A DNA stretch of 64,000 bases from Kalaharituber pfeilii (GCA_015179045.1 WHUZ01000002.1:2232001-2296000); one strand, 5' to 3'; positions 47,626 through 59,610 are shown, numbered from the stretch's first letter. Made by a program: numbers and translations. Notes: generated from the sequence alone by a model not told the origin.

Positions 47626-49114
47626 ATGCTGCAATTCACATATCTGGGATTGCTCGCTGCTGTAGCGCAACTATCCCTGGGCTCTCCTCTTGTTGAGAGA
47701 CAGTTTGGTCAGTTTACCTATTCTCTTTCAAAAGATAATTGTAACTAACTCAACAATCGAATCAGATGCCCAGCAAGTTCTGGAGGTGTTGCAGGAGCCA
47801 AGCTACAGCACCGCAAGTGGAGACTGTGCAATTTACATTGGCTCTAAGTTTTCTACGAGAACTACGCGAACTATTGTTCGGACCACAATTCTGGTCCCTA
47901 CCCCAACTACGCAGTTCGTCACGGTATCAGTGATTCCTGAAATTCAGGCAACTGTGACTAGTAAGCTGAATTGAAATGTCCCAACGTATGATATCTCCTT
48001 ATTCTGAAAGTTCACTAAGCACATCTGCTGTTCATAGTTACCAATTACGAAGAGGAGTATGATGCAACCACTATAACAGTCAATGGCACCGTAAGTGGTG
48101 TAAGAATTACTACTATAACAAAGGAGTTTTCTCTTACAGAATATATCAGAGGTATATATCCGCTCGCTTACAACAGCTTGGGACTCTTCACACTAACGCA
48201 TAAAAGTGACTACTACTGTTCCGGATCCCTCAAATGTGGTCACGGTCACTGAGACAAAAGCTCCGAGTACTACGGTAATTACAAGGTAATGATCCTGCGC
48301 CCTACTAAATAATTGGGGTCCTAGATGCTAACAATAGCTTAGTGTTGTGACTTCCACGAGTCTCCTGTCGTCAACTGTCTACGCAAATCCAGTGCCAACA
48401 CCGCTTGCACAATTTGCACCTCAGGCGATTTCTTCAGCTTGTTCTGCATTCGTGAACGCACCAATACCAGTTCCTTTTGCTGTGGTAACTACAGCTTTCA
48501 CTGAAAGAACTACTGCATATGCTGGCACAACTACTGCTACAAAAACGACTACTGTTTCTACTGTCTTAGTTCTAGAGTGGGCGGGTACTAGTACCTTTAC
48601 ATTAACATATACGAAATATGCAACTACCACTGGTCCCATTACAACAAGAACAGAAGGCAAAACGCAAACAACAACTTCCACGCTGTCTCTCACTCGCAAA
48701 GTCCAATCCACATCAACAGTGCTCACCAGTGCACCAGTTGCTACATACACAGTCACAAGCACCAGCACTATCCCAGTAGTCGCGACTGTCTCTGTACCTC
48801 ATATATGCAAGTCCCCAATTCCGGGGTATCCTCCGCCGGGTGGTTATTTCTACAATGGTTCCACAAAGCGTATAGAGCTGAAAACAACAGATACGCGCGA
48901 CGAATGTTGCATATTATGTGCCAACACCATAGGCTGTGCGGGCTACGATTATTATCTTTTAGGGGACTGCGTCGTATACATTGTTGAATCTGCCAATGAA
49001 TCATTCGAAGGTACAGGAAAATTGAGTTCCCAATGCCCTCTTGGACAATTGAGAGGAAATGAACCGTACCGACCTGAGGGCGGTTTTTATGGTGCAGGGC
49101 TCTGCCAGAACTAG
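47626..49114 (+). CDS. Secreted Thr-rich protein with PAN/apple-like C-terminus, 5 exons
   Basis: Exons: 47626-47707, 47766-47960, 48038-48151, 48207-48285 and 48343-49114, with phases consistent, giving 413 aa. Residues 1-20 are a signal peptide (LGLLAAVAQLSLGSPL), followed by VERQ, a possible Kex2-like site. The middle (about 60-285) is dominated by Thr/Ser/Val repeats such as TTTATKTTTV, likely O-glycosylated and beta-rich. The C-terminal about 100 aa carry paired cysteines in a PAN/apple-like pattern (TRDECCILCANTIGCAGYDY ... GDCVVYIVE), a fold that binds proteins or sugars. No GPI signal is seen. Likely a cell-wall or secreted adhesin-like protein; function unknown. Confidence 0.85.
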
Positions 49115-51643
49115 GTATGGGAGTATAGATACGTAATCTCTATAGCATGGGCATCAAGAATTCCTGTTATGTACTCTATAAAATTGTGTTTGATTGTCGG
49201 TTTATGCCATGGTATTTCTTATGTGCATATATGGAATATTCATGAACTAAGAGCGCTGGGCTGAATTCCTGAGGGTTTTTCCTTTACAGATGAGTCACGT
49301 GATGTAGTCATGATCTCAGCGCCAGCTGATGTAAGTTAGATAGCGTGAGTTGAGTTCGGTCAAGTAGTTGAAGGTAAATTACACAGCATGTCAGGCGTAA
49401 ATGGAGGTAAAATTTTACTGCGTACGAGTAGAATTCAGTGGGGAGAGTTTGAGAGCAACTTACATAGCGACTTGCGTAGCAGGAAGTACCGGACTCCGGC
49501 GACAATGGCACCCGTGTTAAGATGAAGGAAATAAAAAAAGAGGTAAAAATTAAAACGAGTTACCCCGGCTCCAGCTCACCATCAGAATAATTCTAACTCC
49601 CAAGAGATTATTGCTGGAACCGGAGCATTACAGTCCATCTTATATACTTCTAAGATACCGGACAACCCTCTTCCCCTGTTCAATATGAGAATTGAACCAG
49701 GGCCCTCAATTCTATACTTCTCCATGGCGCTTGTTGTTACCTCCATCACTAGATGTGACAGCATTCCACTTCGACCAAGGCATAGGTTAGTTCACAGGAA
49801 TCAAAAAGAAAAAAAATCATCTCCTTGAACTGGCTATTTCGCCTCCACCACTAAATCCCACCACCTCCAACAGCCTTAGCAACATTCTACACCCCCCCCC
49901 CTCTGGTGGGCCCTACAATAGCCCCTCAAAAAAAATTAACTCCATGATAGGTCGAGTATTTCCATGTACTTTTATATATATATATATTTTGTCTGGCATT
50001 TCGTCAATTTTTTATACTACTCGAAGTTTTGTACAAATTGGAACCATCTTTCCATCAATTGGTGAGAAACATGGGCACTTAAACTTTGCTGGTATATGTA
50101 GGGGCTTCAGACGGACCAAGGTCTATAAATACAGTCCGAGCAATGCGCCATTCTGTGCCCAGATGCAACTGCAATTGGTCTATCCCTATCATCCTGCCAA
50201 AAAGATTTTGAATCTCTATGAAGTATCCTAGTTTGGGTAGTCAAATCCCTTTTGATAATGGAAATTCTGCATCATACTGATATGTGGACGATGGGCCATG
50301 GTTCATAGTTACTCTACTTCTGATGAATGTATTTCTTCAAGTATATATCGACATCTGTATTTCTGATACAACTATGCCACATACAAGCCTCCTTCACTTA
50401 TGAATATGGATGTAATTGACTCACTCCCATTACAGTATACTCAATAACATGGCTGAATTAAAGGTCTAAGTGCTTACTTGAGCATCCGTGAGATATAGTA
50501 TATACATCTCAACCAACCGAGATAATGGTTAACAATCTCTAATCATGCCAGGTGTTGAATTGACTCGCACACCATAACTATTGCAGAGTATGATTCAACG
50601 TCTCAAACTATTTCCCTTATAGTTGATGAATTTGAATATCCTCTGTCTGGTATAGTTGTTATACACTATACTACTTCAGCAGTAGTGTACTCTAACTTCA
50701 TAACTGCTTTTGTAGTTTATTGTTTATTGTTTATTCAACTGAGTATTTTGAAAGAAGGGCACCCCCACTTGTTTCAATAAATGATTTCGAACGCTCTACT
50801 GAACAATAAAACAGGGAAACAGATTCCGGTTTTATTCCAAAACTGGGGTTTCAAATTTCACTCAAACCCTTGGTGGAAGGGACCCAGTATGTCGTGAGTG
50901 TGGCAGGATATGCCCATTCAGCCTAAAGACAAAGAATAGATTGTATCGGTGCTCGAGTAGCTAGCTTGTTTAGTGCCACTCGGCATGCCGATAGGCCATT
51001 TACACCATTTATTTAAATGGACACAATCCGCCCCAGTTCCGACTCCAAAACGAAGGATTCGAAGTTCGAAGCAAACTTAGGCGGTCTGTTCGGCATTACC
51101 ACTTGGTGCCACCCTGCAACCATACTATTGTATGCCTCTATGCTTACTCTAGCACTAACCTCTGGCGAGACGGCAAGAGGAGGTGAAGGTAATGGGGAGA
51201 GGTTCGCCTGCTGAACTGTATCGAAGCCATGCCGATCATGCGGGCGGAGGGGGAACAAATAATCTTCAATATATCAGGTGAAAAAATAAAAATATAGGTC
51301 AAAAAGTCCCTGAATATCTCTTATGCATCAATTTCTACTGCATGACACAGAACAACCAAAAGTACCACAGAATGACCCAATCAACCATCAAGTTTCAGGT
51401 AGGAGTTTCCATCCCATATCGGTCCAAGATCATATTATACGGTAATCACTAAAGCAATGTACTGATCCTGAGTAATAAGCTAAAATACTCCGAACCCGTT
51501 CGTCCATTCTTGCCAAACCAGCTACAACCAACATTGTCTAATAGAGCTACGAAAAAGCAATTCTCCGCTCTCTTATGCCCGTCTAAAAAAGTATACGTAT
51601 GCAAATCTAATATTTCATGTCAGCTACTTTTTGCAGGTGACAC
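49115..51643. other. Gene-free stretch
   Basis: Contains a TCACGTGA palindrome near 49286 and a short TA run near 49975-49986. The tract 49560-49780 has a palindromic GAATTGA...TTCAATTC-type motif but no complete tRNA. No gene was recognised. Confidence 0.5.
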
Positions 51644-54520
51644 TTAATTTGAAGCGGGTTCATACTTCTTCATCTCATCCACATCCGCAGCCTTCACGAC
51701 TTTCTCGTCATTGAACAGAACCCACGCATCCTCACCCTCTACTTGCTTCTTCACAAAGGCAACATAATGCCTATAAAATGTCAGATATTCGGCTTCACGT
51801 CAAGAGAGCCCATGCAATATCTTACCCCGCATGTATCGACCCTCCCTTATGACACACAATACTATTCAACTGAAACCTCGCCGGCAAATCACTGTTCCCT
51901 GGAATCACGGTCTCTTTCCCCTCACCCGAGCTCGCGCCATCCCCTTTCCCGCTCTGTTCATCTTCCCCAGTATCATCTGGATGGTTAAACAGCCACTCCA
52001 CTGCCCTCTCCATATTGCCCCCCGTCTCTTTCAACGCCTTCCTCACCTGCGCGGTTGCGAAGCCCATTGCTCCCAAAATCTCAATGTTCTCCGGGTCGAT
52101 GTCGTCAATTTGCGCTTCTGAACCTGGATCCTCAAGTTTTAACGGTTCATCAATATCCGGATCATCCATATGTGAAAATAGCCAATTCATCGCACTTTCC
52201 GGATCAGCGTTCCCAGTATGATACAGCGCCTTGATAGAACGGGCCTCCGGGAACCCCATGTCTTGCAGAATTGTCAAGGTATCTGGGTTGGGTGTAAACT
52301 TCGGCTTTGACTTTGCAGCAGCAGGAGCTTCCGGAAGCTCTTCTTCTCCTGGCTGAAGACCCTTGGACATATAGCCATCTAGGGAGAATGGAGTGTCTTC
52401 AACAACCACAGGAACATCTAACTATATCCTTAGCTCAACTCAAATCCCAACTGCTTGGAGTGAAACTCACCTAGTTTTGTAGGGACCCAATTAATAATCT
52501 CAAAACGTCTACAATTTACCACTAAAACTTCAGGAAACGTTTTGAACTTTGAGCTTCTGCATATATGTCAGTATAGGAGGGAATCATCAAAATTTAGTAG
52601 AGAAATCAATACTTTATAGCACCGTCCTTGCCTCCACATGCCTTGCAGGTATATTCGATGATCTCGTTACCAGTGAAGATATCGAGGCACTCCTTGATTG
52701 TTACTGATTTGAAGACGTCCTTTTTTGCCCCAACTTCTTTCCCCCCTTTCTCATCAATATCCATATCCGCGTTTTCCTTCTTTATCCTCCTGGCAGGAAC
52801 TGGCACTGTAATATTATCCTGGATGTCCGTCTTATAGCTAACTTTCTTGCAAGATAAGCATTGTAATCGCTGCTCCATGGCAAATTTAAAAGAGAAAATA
52901 GGGTCTTGTAGCGGGGCGTGGTTGGATCGAGTAATTATCTTAAATAAATGTAACAAAAACTCAAAGGCATCTTGCTGTCGCATCGTAGAAAACTCCTCAT
53001 GCCCTTTTCCAATTAAAGCTTTAAGCATTGCAGGGGCTAGTCCTTTTTGATGTGGAATTTCCGCAGAGTGATGGCTTGCATCGATAGAGGAATCTGGCTT
53101 AGAGTAACGGCCGGATAGAAGGCCGTCGGCAATCTTTCGCAGTTGTATTTCAATATCTTCCGCAGGATTTAAGATCTCCACAGGCTTTTGATAGATATCA
53201 TCAAAGTACCTATTTTCTTCCTTAGCTATATGGGAGAATGCTTGAAGGGAGATGATAAAATACCTGGTGTTGAACATTGGGAGGTTGAACAAGCATTGCA
53301 AAATCGAATTCATGTAACAAGAGTTTCCTAGGTTCTTGAGACCAGTCAAGCCACTGCCGAATACAGGTTTTAGTTCTTTCCCATCCTCTGTTGTCATGCT
53401 GAACTCCCATTTCAGATTCTGCTCGATTTGCATCTCGGTAAGGCTCTTTTCAGTCTTCTCACGCTCAGCAATGTTAATTCCCCAATATGCTAAATGGTTA
53501 GCTAGCTCTGGGTCAACCTTCTCGTCATTGCACTCGTAGCAGTAAATATCTGCAGTGCCTTCTGGAGTGATACTTCCAAGTTTAACTGCGACTGGATGAC
53601 GGAATGCTTCGTAATGACCAAGGGCATGGCTGTTTCCGCCAACACCACCCAACTGTGCGCGACCGCAGCCAAGATTTCCACACTGTAGACAGAGCCATAG
53701 ATTTTCCTTAAGATCGCAAGAAGCGCAATGAGCAAGATCTATATAACAATCAGTTCTGGTCCAAAAATCCATTGTAACGAGCATCGCATACTTTGAGCCT
53801 CTAGCTCTTTCGGTACATCCTGCTGCAAACAAAGTGTGTGCTCGCAGGCAACGAGCTCCTGTTCCCAAGCTTTCACTTCCGTTTGCCTTGCAGAGGTCAT
53901 TGCCGACATAACTCCATCAACCGCTTTAGATATCTTCAAAATGCGGTGTGAGTGAGGTTTCTAAGGGAATCCATGCTTGGGATGCACTAACTGAGGTTTC
54001 GGTGATATCCAACTCCTTCCCAGCACAGGCGTAACAGCTAACCGACTTCTTGATATCGTATTTATCAGACTCCGTCTCAGCTTCAATAGAGAGTTTTGAC
54101 ATCTTCGGGGGAGGTTCATCTCTCTAATGCAACGTCAGAATTCTGATATTACACAGCATTACTTTTAGATGCTCACCTCTACTTTCGGCTTCTTCGTTCT
54201 TCGAATATTAAGGACGAGAGGATGCTGAGAGAGCTGATAGTGCAACTTTGCATGGTTTCGATCGCCTGTACATCCTCCATTGAAACAGGACAGGCAGACA
54301 TTCAGTCCCGTTGGGTCATCCTGTCAACAAATTCAGCATTACGCTAGACGACCAAGGCCCGGTGTGCTAACAATACTATCGAAGCATTGGGTGCAGTCTT
54401 CCCTGTGAACGCTGGCACGAGGCCCCGGCGGTTGTAGGCCTAGCTATCTTTTCAGCATATATCCACTCGTGAGTGAATGAAGAAAAACCGACGCGACTGC
54501 TGAACATGAGAGCAGCTCAT
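51644..54520 (-). CDS. UBP14: Ubiquitin carboxyl-terminal hydrolase Ubp14/USP5 (isopeptidase T)
   Basis: Deubiquitinase that dismantles free ubiquitin chains. The first exon is only five codons (54520-54506, MSCSH); the intron starts GTTCAG and the next exon reads VHREDCTQCFDS. Then come the variant zinc finger (DDPTGLNVCLSCFNGGC) and the UBP zinc finger (LWLCLQCGNLGCGRAQLGG ... HALGHYEAFRHP). The Cys box GLKNLGNSCYMNSILQCLF has the catalytic Cys. Two UBA domains follow (TILQDMGFPEARSIKALYHT and NIEILGAMGFATAQVRKALK), and the His box is CHKGGSIHAG/HYVAFVKK, split by an intron. Domain order matches the family. Not all inner junctions were fixed. Confidence 0.95.
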
Positions 54521-54879
54521 TCTGGAAAGTATATGTATACTATATTGCTAAACTTGGGCGTAAGGTGGGACTCAAGGGGTATCTATGGTGGAGGGAGGTT
54601 GAAGGATGCACGGGAGCTGCGATAAGCTGCGATATGCTGCGAGTCCACTTAGCGCTTTCCAACGTGGAGACAGTCTAGACAGCCTGCGAAGGATCGGGAG
54701 CTCTAAGCAGGATGAAAGAGGCGGTGGAGACTGGCTGAAGTAGTGGCGGGGGTCGGTGCAGCTCTCAGTTAGGCTGCGCGCGCCCGCGGCTGCCAAGACG
54801 CTAAGCTTATCGATAACGGGGACGTGGGGACCGCCTCGATGACGCAGCGCATGATTCAGGGCTAGTCTGAAGCAGACTA

Positions 54880-55724
54880 TGGTGGAGTGCACCAGTAAGG
54901 GACCACCTGTAACATTCGGCCACCTGCTGACTAATACACCAAATTCCTGCCCCGCTCGCCCACTCTCTTTGTTCCCCTTGAGATTTTTGAGCATCTCATC
55001 TCTACATCGCAACGGTTTTTTATTTCGGACAACTTGAATTAAGCTTCTACAGGTCAGTGCATTTTCATAGCTTCTATTTATCTATGAACATTAACTAAAT
55101 ATGTGCAGTTTTACTGACATTCCAGCATTCACCATAATGGCTCGTCCTACTAGGAAAAGAAGAGCTATATTAAATGCTATTGCTGCTAGGAAAGAGAAAA
55201 TGAGAGCACTTTTGGTGGAAGTAGATGCCGGCGAGCCACCTGCAATAGAGATCTACATCCCCAGACCACTTGTACATGGTGAAAGTGAGGAGTCTGTTCC
55301 AGATGTTACTATTGATCAGTTCTTTTATAAGTGTTTACTATGGAGACTTATCAGGATGGTTGTAGATATCGTACTGCTGAGTTCATACAATGTGTATATA
55401 AGAAGTCATCGAAGAGTTGAGTAGATCTTTTCTCTATATAGTAATTTTTCTTTCTGCACTAGTACTAATTCTGCAATCTTGGCTATCTTGGCATGTAACA
55501 ATTGAAAGGCCTCCCATATAAAGTACAAATTTTTTAATCTGCTATTTCTCAACACCACATTAAATATTTTTTAATTTGGACAATGAAGAGTTATAGAGCA
55601 GGCGAAATAGTACATGCCTACATTGTTTAATTTTTAATCAGATGTGGTTGTGTGACGGAATAGAGTTGCAAGATCCGGTTCAATATTTTGGTCGCGGGTG
55701 GTCCCTTACTGGTGCACTCCACCA
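54880..55724. mobile_element. 845 bp TA-flanked element with perfect 28 bp terminal repeats
   Basis: Ends TGGTGGAGTGCACCAGTAAG... (54880-54907) and its exact inverse (55697-55724). TA flanks both sides (54878-54879 and 55725-55726). Perfect arms suggest recent activity. It contains a small ORF (55137-55424) with a 5' intron, but no transposase. It probably belongs to the Tc1/mariner/pogo superfamily as a non-autonomous member. Confidence 0.85.
55137..55424 (+). CDS. Small basic ORF (95 aa) inside the 54880-55724 element
   Basis: The protein begins MARPTRKRRAILNAIAARKE and has a basic head, an acidic middle (VHGESEESVPDVTIDQF) and a hydrophobic part (RLIRMVVDIVLLSSYNVYI). I recognise no family. 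A likely 5' UTR intron lies just before it: GTCAGT donor at 55053, TTAACTAA branch and GTGCAG acceptor at 55108. So the element seems to have a transcription unit. It could be the N-terminal DNA-binding remainder of a longer transposase, or a passenger gene. Confidence 0.5.
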   Translation: MARPTRKRRAILNAIAARKEKMRALLVEVDAGEPPAIEIYIPRPLVHGESEESVPDVTIDQFFYKCLLWRLIRMVVDIVLLSSYNVYIRSHRRVE

Positions 55725-55726
55725 TA

Positions 55727-56173
55727 CCGCTTAGTGGCTGACTAAGCTGCTCACACTACGCGGTTGCTTCGTGGGAGAACGTCTGGAAGGCGACTTCAAT
55801 GGATCTAGGTACCTTAGATTTATCTGAGTATCAGCACAGAAACAGATAATCAAAAGTGGTGAGCAAAGTATCTTTATTACTTGTAGCGTTTGGCGGTTGG
55901 ACAGCGGCAGTTTCGAGATTGAGACCGCAGCAATCTTGGCACCAGCTCTTCTGGGTGTTGTATATGTTTGGAAGAATTCAATTACCAGTACATGGAAGGC
56001 TAGAACTGAGTAGCCAAAGTAATTTATTGAAATCACATTTCGAATTTCTTTGCCTCCAAGCTCACCGTTGAACTTCATACCGAAGTTCTGCAAACTAATC
56101 CTTGTGATACATAGCAGTCCACTAAATCGTGCCGTCAAATCTGCAAAGCCCAGCCCCAAGCAACAATTGGTGC
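55727..56173. other. Gene-free stretch
   Basis: Downstream of the DUF3237 gene. The minus-strand frame 55731-56159 shows no recognised family and is not called. Confidence 0.5.
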
Positions 56174-57317
56174 TTAAGGGATAACTTTCGACATCTGATA
56201 TTCCACCGAAAAAGTACCTTTGTCATTCTTGACGAACCTGCCACTGCCAACGAAAAAGTCGTTTTCAAGGCTCTTATACCTTACATCCCCAGTCTATTAT
56301 GTCACAAAGAGTGAGCAGCCATGACAATTCCAAAGAATGACGAGGGAAGATTAATTTCGTTTATGGCACGATTCAGGTTGGGGAACTATTCAGGTTGGGG
56401 AACTGGAAAGCACGAGCTTACCTGAAACTGCCCAAAGTTGACTGTAATCCTGACCGTCAGCCCAAGTTATCCGGCTTGGAAACGGATGGGATATTTGAAC
56501 TGAATAACATAGAGAGTTTAGATAGGGTAATTTTACTCACCAACGTTGCCAAAGGGGACAGCGGATGCGTTTTCATGTCTTCCAAGACACAGAGTAATCT
56601 CTGGAGTAACGTTGACAATGCCAACATATTTGAATAAAATTTGCTATTCGAAGTCATCGTTATTAGTCCTAGTATCAGAATATGCCCCCTTGTAGATGCA
56701 GATCCAGCAAAGGGGCGAAAAGACGATGCAAAAGAGTTCGCTCTTACGGCATTATCATTTGTACTAGAACGTCCAATTCTGTCAAACTCTTGATTGTATT
56801 TATAAACATATTCAATGGTATAAACTTACGTGATCAACATCTTTACGTCAAGCCTAAACCTTTTATTGTCATTGTCAACGCTGATCCAGTCTTCACCCTC
56901 CATGACTGTCGATTCGAGCTTAGGACCAGAGAAGGTATGAACGGTAGTCACTCTACCACCAGTGATTCGAACATAATTAAGGTTAGACCCGCTGGAGATT
57001 GTTCCTGTTCAATTGAATAAGAGAAGTGTTCTCAGTCTTGTGCTAGCATGTGTCTCGTACCAATTTCGACGGGTGGGTCAACATCGAACTGTGTATCCAA
57101 GCATTGTTAGCTATATCATGATAACAATTTATCATCTTTGTTTCGGTTATTTGTAAGTAAGGGAATAAAGTGTCTCCATAGTGTAACTACGAGCGGGGTT
57201 AGGGCCCAGGGTGACGACTCCACCTGGTGCGAGATTGGATTGAAGAGCTCTGGAATCCCATTTACTTACTACAAAGACAAAAGCCTTCTCGAGTCTCGGA
57301 AAACCTTCGACGGCCAT
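56174..57317 (-). CDS. DUF3237 (UPF0311) family protein, about 7 exons
   Basis: Small barrel-like protein of unknown biochemical role. Start ATG 57317 (MAVEGFPRLEKAFVFV). Further exons read FDVDPPVEIG, then GTISSGSNLNYVRITGGRV with TFSGPKLESTVMEGEDWISVDND, next the short NDNA exon, QILFKYVGIVNVTPEITLCLG with ASAVPFGNV, a block with DGQDYSQLWA, and the end DFFVGSGRFVKNDKGTFSVEYQM before the stop at 56174. This order (PPVEIG, GGRV, GEDW, GNV, FVGSGRF, VEYQ) is the DUF3237 pattern. The junction before the last exon needs a weak donor (GTTTCA) to stay in frame, so mild decay is possible. Confidence 0.75.
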
Positions 57318-58195
57318 TGTGTATGACAGCGTAAGTACTTATGCGAAAGTTTGTTGAGTCTGGAACTGGAGTGTAAGAGGGGTGATAGAATGGTTTTTAA
57401 TAATGACTGTGAAGGTGTGGGCAACGACGGCGCAAGATTATTGTTTTAAATAGATTGTGGACTTGCTCAACCCCTCATCCAGCAGGATAACGCACTGTCA
57501 ATCATGCTGGTGCACAATCCCAAACCACTCGGCACCATGAATTACAGTTACTAACAATTGTAGACGCATTTTCCACGGCACCTTGGTCCATGGGGCACAT
57601 TATCATCCGGTACCCCAGGTTGAGGTTAAGATGGTTCTCATAATTTATACTTGATTGATTGCACATGTAGATTCCAGACGGCCATCCGAAATCTGATTTC
57701 AGTTACATGGTTCTTTAGTACGTATGAGGCAGTCTCGAATCACGTATGAGGAGTACAGGCAACCTGGTCCGACCTATTTTCTTCACTATAGCAAGTTCTC
57801 ACTATAGCGAGAGGTCACACGCTGGTCCCCAAGAAGCCGGGGGTGAAAAAAACGGAAATTTTCAGTGTATGGTTCAGATCTCAAGTGCAAATTCAGTGAC
57901 CGCCAGCATCACACCTCCTCAATGCCGCTTTGGACGTCCAGCTCTAGAGAGATGGAAGCTATGTTACACTCGCCAGGAAGCGGGACAGTGCCCAGGAGAA
58001 ATGACTTTGGAAGACTTCTGCAAATTATTTCCTAATCCCGATGGCAAGCCAACAGCACTATCTTCAATGTCTATGATATTAGATGTCAGATACACTAAAA
58101 GTTTTTTCTCTCTTTTTTGTATTGAGATATCTTGAACTAAATCACCACTCTGCTAAGCCTATTACATAAGGCAGTACTGGGCCATTCCCCTGGTA
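57318..58195. other. Repeat debris with CACTATAGC motifs
   Basis: Around 57786-57812 CACTATAGCAAG and CACTATAGCGAG occur, and similar motifs recur at 58494-58570, beyond the solo LTR. This suggests a repeat split by the LTR. The plus-strand ORF 57746-58135 has no recognised family. Confidence 0.45.
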
Positions 58196-58200
58196 TTTCA

Positions 58201-58488
58201 TGTAAGGATTTAGCCCCTAAAGCCTGTCCTAGACCCAAAACGGAAATATAGTGGGAGGACCCGAAACGGAAATGTAGTGAGAAAACCCGAAACGGAAATA
58301 TAGTGGGAGGACCCGAAACGGAAATGTAGTGGGAGGACCCGAAACGGAAATGTAGTGGACAGTTGAAGAAGTCGCATAGGAAGGGTCGAAGGACATAAAA
58401 GGGTCTGTAAATTCCGCGAAATGTAGATAGACAATAGCTCCCAAGATACCGAGCGGGCAAATAAACTCTCTTCTCCCAAAAGATTACA
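58201..58488. repeat. Solo LTR, family L2 copy 2 (288 bp) with internal minisatellite
   Basis: It starts TGTAAGGATTTAG and ends AAAGATTACA. A perfect 5 bp target duplication TTTCA flanks it (58196-58200 and 58489-58493). Inside, a unit of about 26 bp containing ACCCGAAACGGAAATGTAGT is repeated about five times (58233-58353). Homologous to 17633-17880. Confidence 0.88.
58233..58353. repeat. Minisatellite inside LTR L2
   Basis: About five tandem units of roughly 26 bp, each with CCCGAAACGGAAAT followed by A/G, then TAGTG and a GGAGGA spacer. The other L2 copy has about two degenerate units, so the repeat number varies between copies. Confidence 0.8.
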
Positions 58489-58493
58489 TTTCA

Positions 58494-59360
58494 CACTATA
58501 GCAAGTAGACTTTACCTGTTGAGTCCTGAAAAGTGCTTCACTTTCACTATAACGCTTCTTTTCACTATAGCTATAATCATTGGATATCATTGTGAAGAAT
58601 CATGTGATGGAACAGTAAAAAGTACGTAATTACCAAAGCGCGTGACAAAGGAGGTTGGGCACGAGATGAGCAGCGGGTACTGGTAAGTGCCGTAATGTGC
58701 GATATGCATGTCCAAGGTGACGGATCGGAGCTCAGAGCGCAGCTTGGACAGTCGAGGATTTTCCAACGCGGACGTCGTCATAATGTTAGCATATATAACA
58801 GTTTCGGCTTTTTCGAATCACGTGATTGATAAAATGTTGCAAATCAATGAACTACTCCGAACTCGGTGCTGAGTGACAATCTGGGATCATAGCCTTAAAA
58901 AAAAGTAAAATACTACGAAAATAGAAAAGCAAAAACGTGAGCGCAACATCTGGGCCCTTGGGGGAGTATACACTGGCGCAGGAAGTGTGTTACCACTGAT
59001 TTCGTACCCAGTCGCTTTCGTCGTAATTGCTGAAAGAGGCCAAAGCGTTGATCGCCATGTGGGGGCCACAACATCCTAATGCATCTATATTGCCTGTGAC
59101 TGATCTTTACTTTATGTCAAGTACTTGAGTCGGTTGCAATGAAGTATACTGTACTACCCATACACTACCAGTGTCCGATCCCTAGAGCGTATGGACATGT
59201 ACAGTACATTTGATCCATAATTATACGAATTTGGACTTTTCAGCATTCCGGAAGCGAGTGCTTGGAGATCGAATTGCTACTACTATACTACCTATACCGA
59301 CACTCAACCAGGACTAACTGGCAATTGAATGTGATTAAACTTAAGTGGGCTGTTTATCTA
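58494..59360. other. Gene-free stretch
   Basis: Continues the CACTATAGC-bearing debris to about 58580. It contains a TCACGTGA palindrome near 58817. Nothing else was recognised. Confidence 0.45.
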
Positions 59361-59610
59361 CATAAGTATACGACGGAACGCCTAAAAAACGCTGCTGATG
59401 GTAAAATGAAGGTCCTCATGTCCACGCAGTCTTATATCTCCTTAATTCTCTTGGCCATCAATTTGATCTCAATTCCTCATTACCTATCTCACGAGCAGGA
59501 GCCGCACGACCATTCCTTTATACAACGTTACAGCTGCATACTGCGCCATCCCCAAAAGCGCATAGTGCGTATGCACTATGCAGTGTCCGAATGCTGTTTG
59601 AATCAGAGAG
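59361..59610. mobile_element. Inverted copy of family M3
   Basis: The reverse complement parallels 20007-20250, with blocks CTCAATTCCTCATTACCTAT and GCATACTGCGCCATCCCCAA, then GCATAGTGCGTATGCACTATG. It ends with the motif AGTGTCCGAATGC near 59590. The ORF across it (59262-59621) is a by-product. Confidence 0.7.

Noticed and set aside
49590..49790. Possible tRNA or tRNA-derived SINE (GGTTCAATTCT-like box on the minus strand)
   Set aside because: No matching A box, acceptor stem or cloverleaf could be drawn.
51013..51258. Overlapping ORFs on both strands near 51.0-51.2 kb
   Set aside because: Neither frame shows a recognised domain; cannot choose a strand.
55731..56159. 142 aa minus-strand ORF downstream of the DUF3237 stop
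   Set aside because: It continues past the DUF3237 stop in another frame, has mixed composition and no recognisable family; not enough support for a gene.
56395..56637. 80 aa plus-strand ORF
   Set aside because: It lies antisense to DUF3237 exons whose conserved blocks are clear on the minus strand.
58233..58353. CRISPR-like array
   Set aside because: The units are directly tandem without unique spacers, lie inside an LTR, and the genome is eukaryotic.
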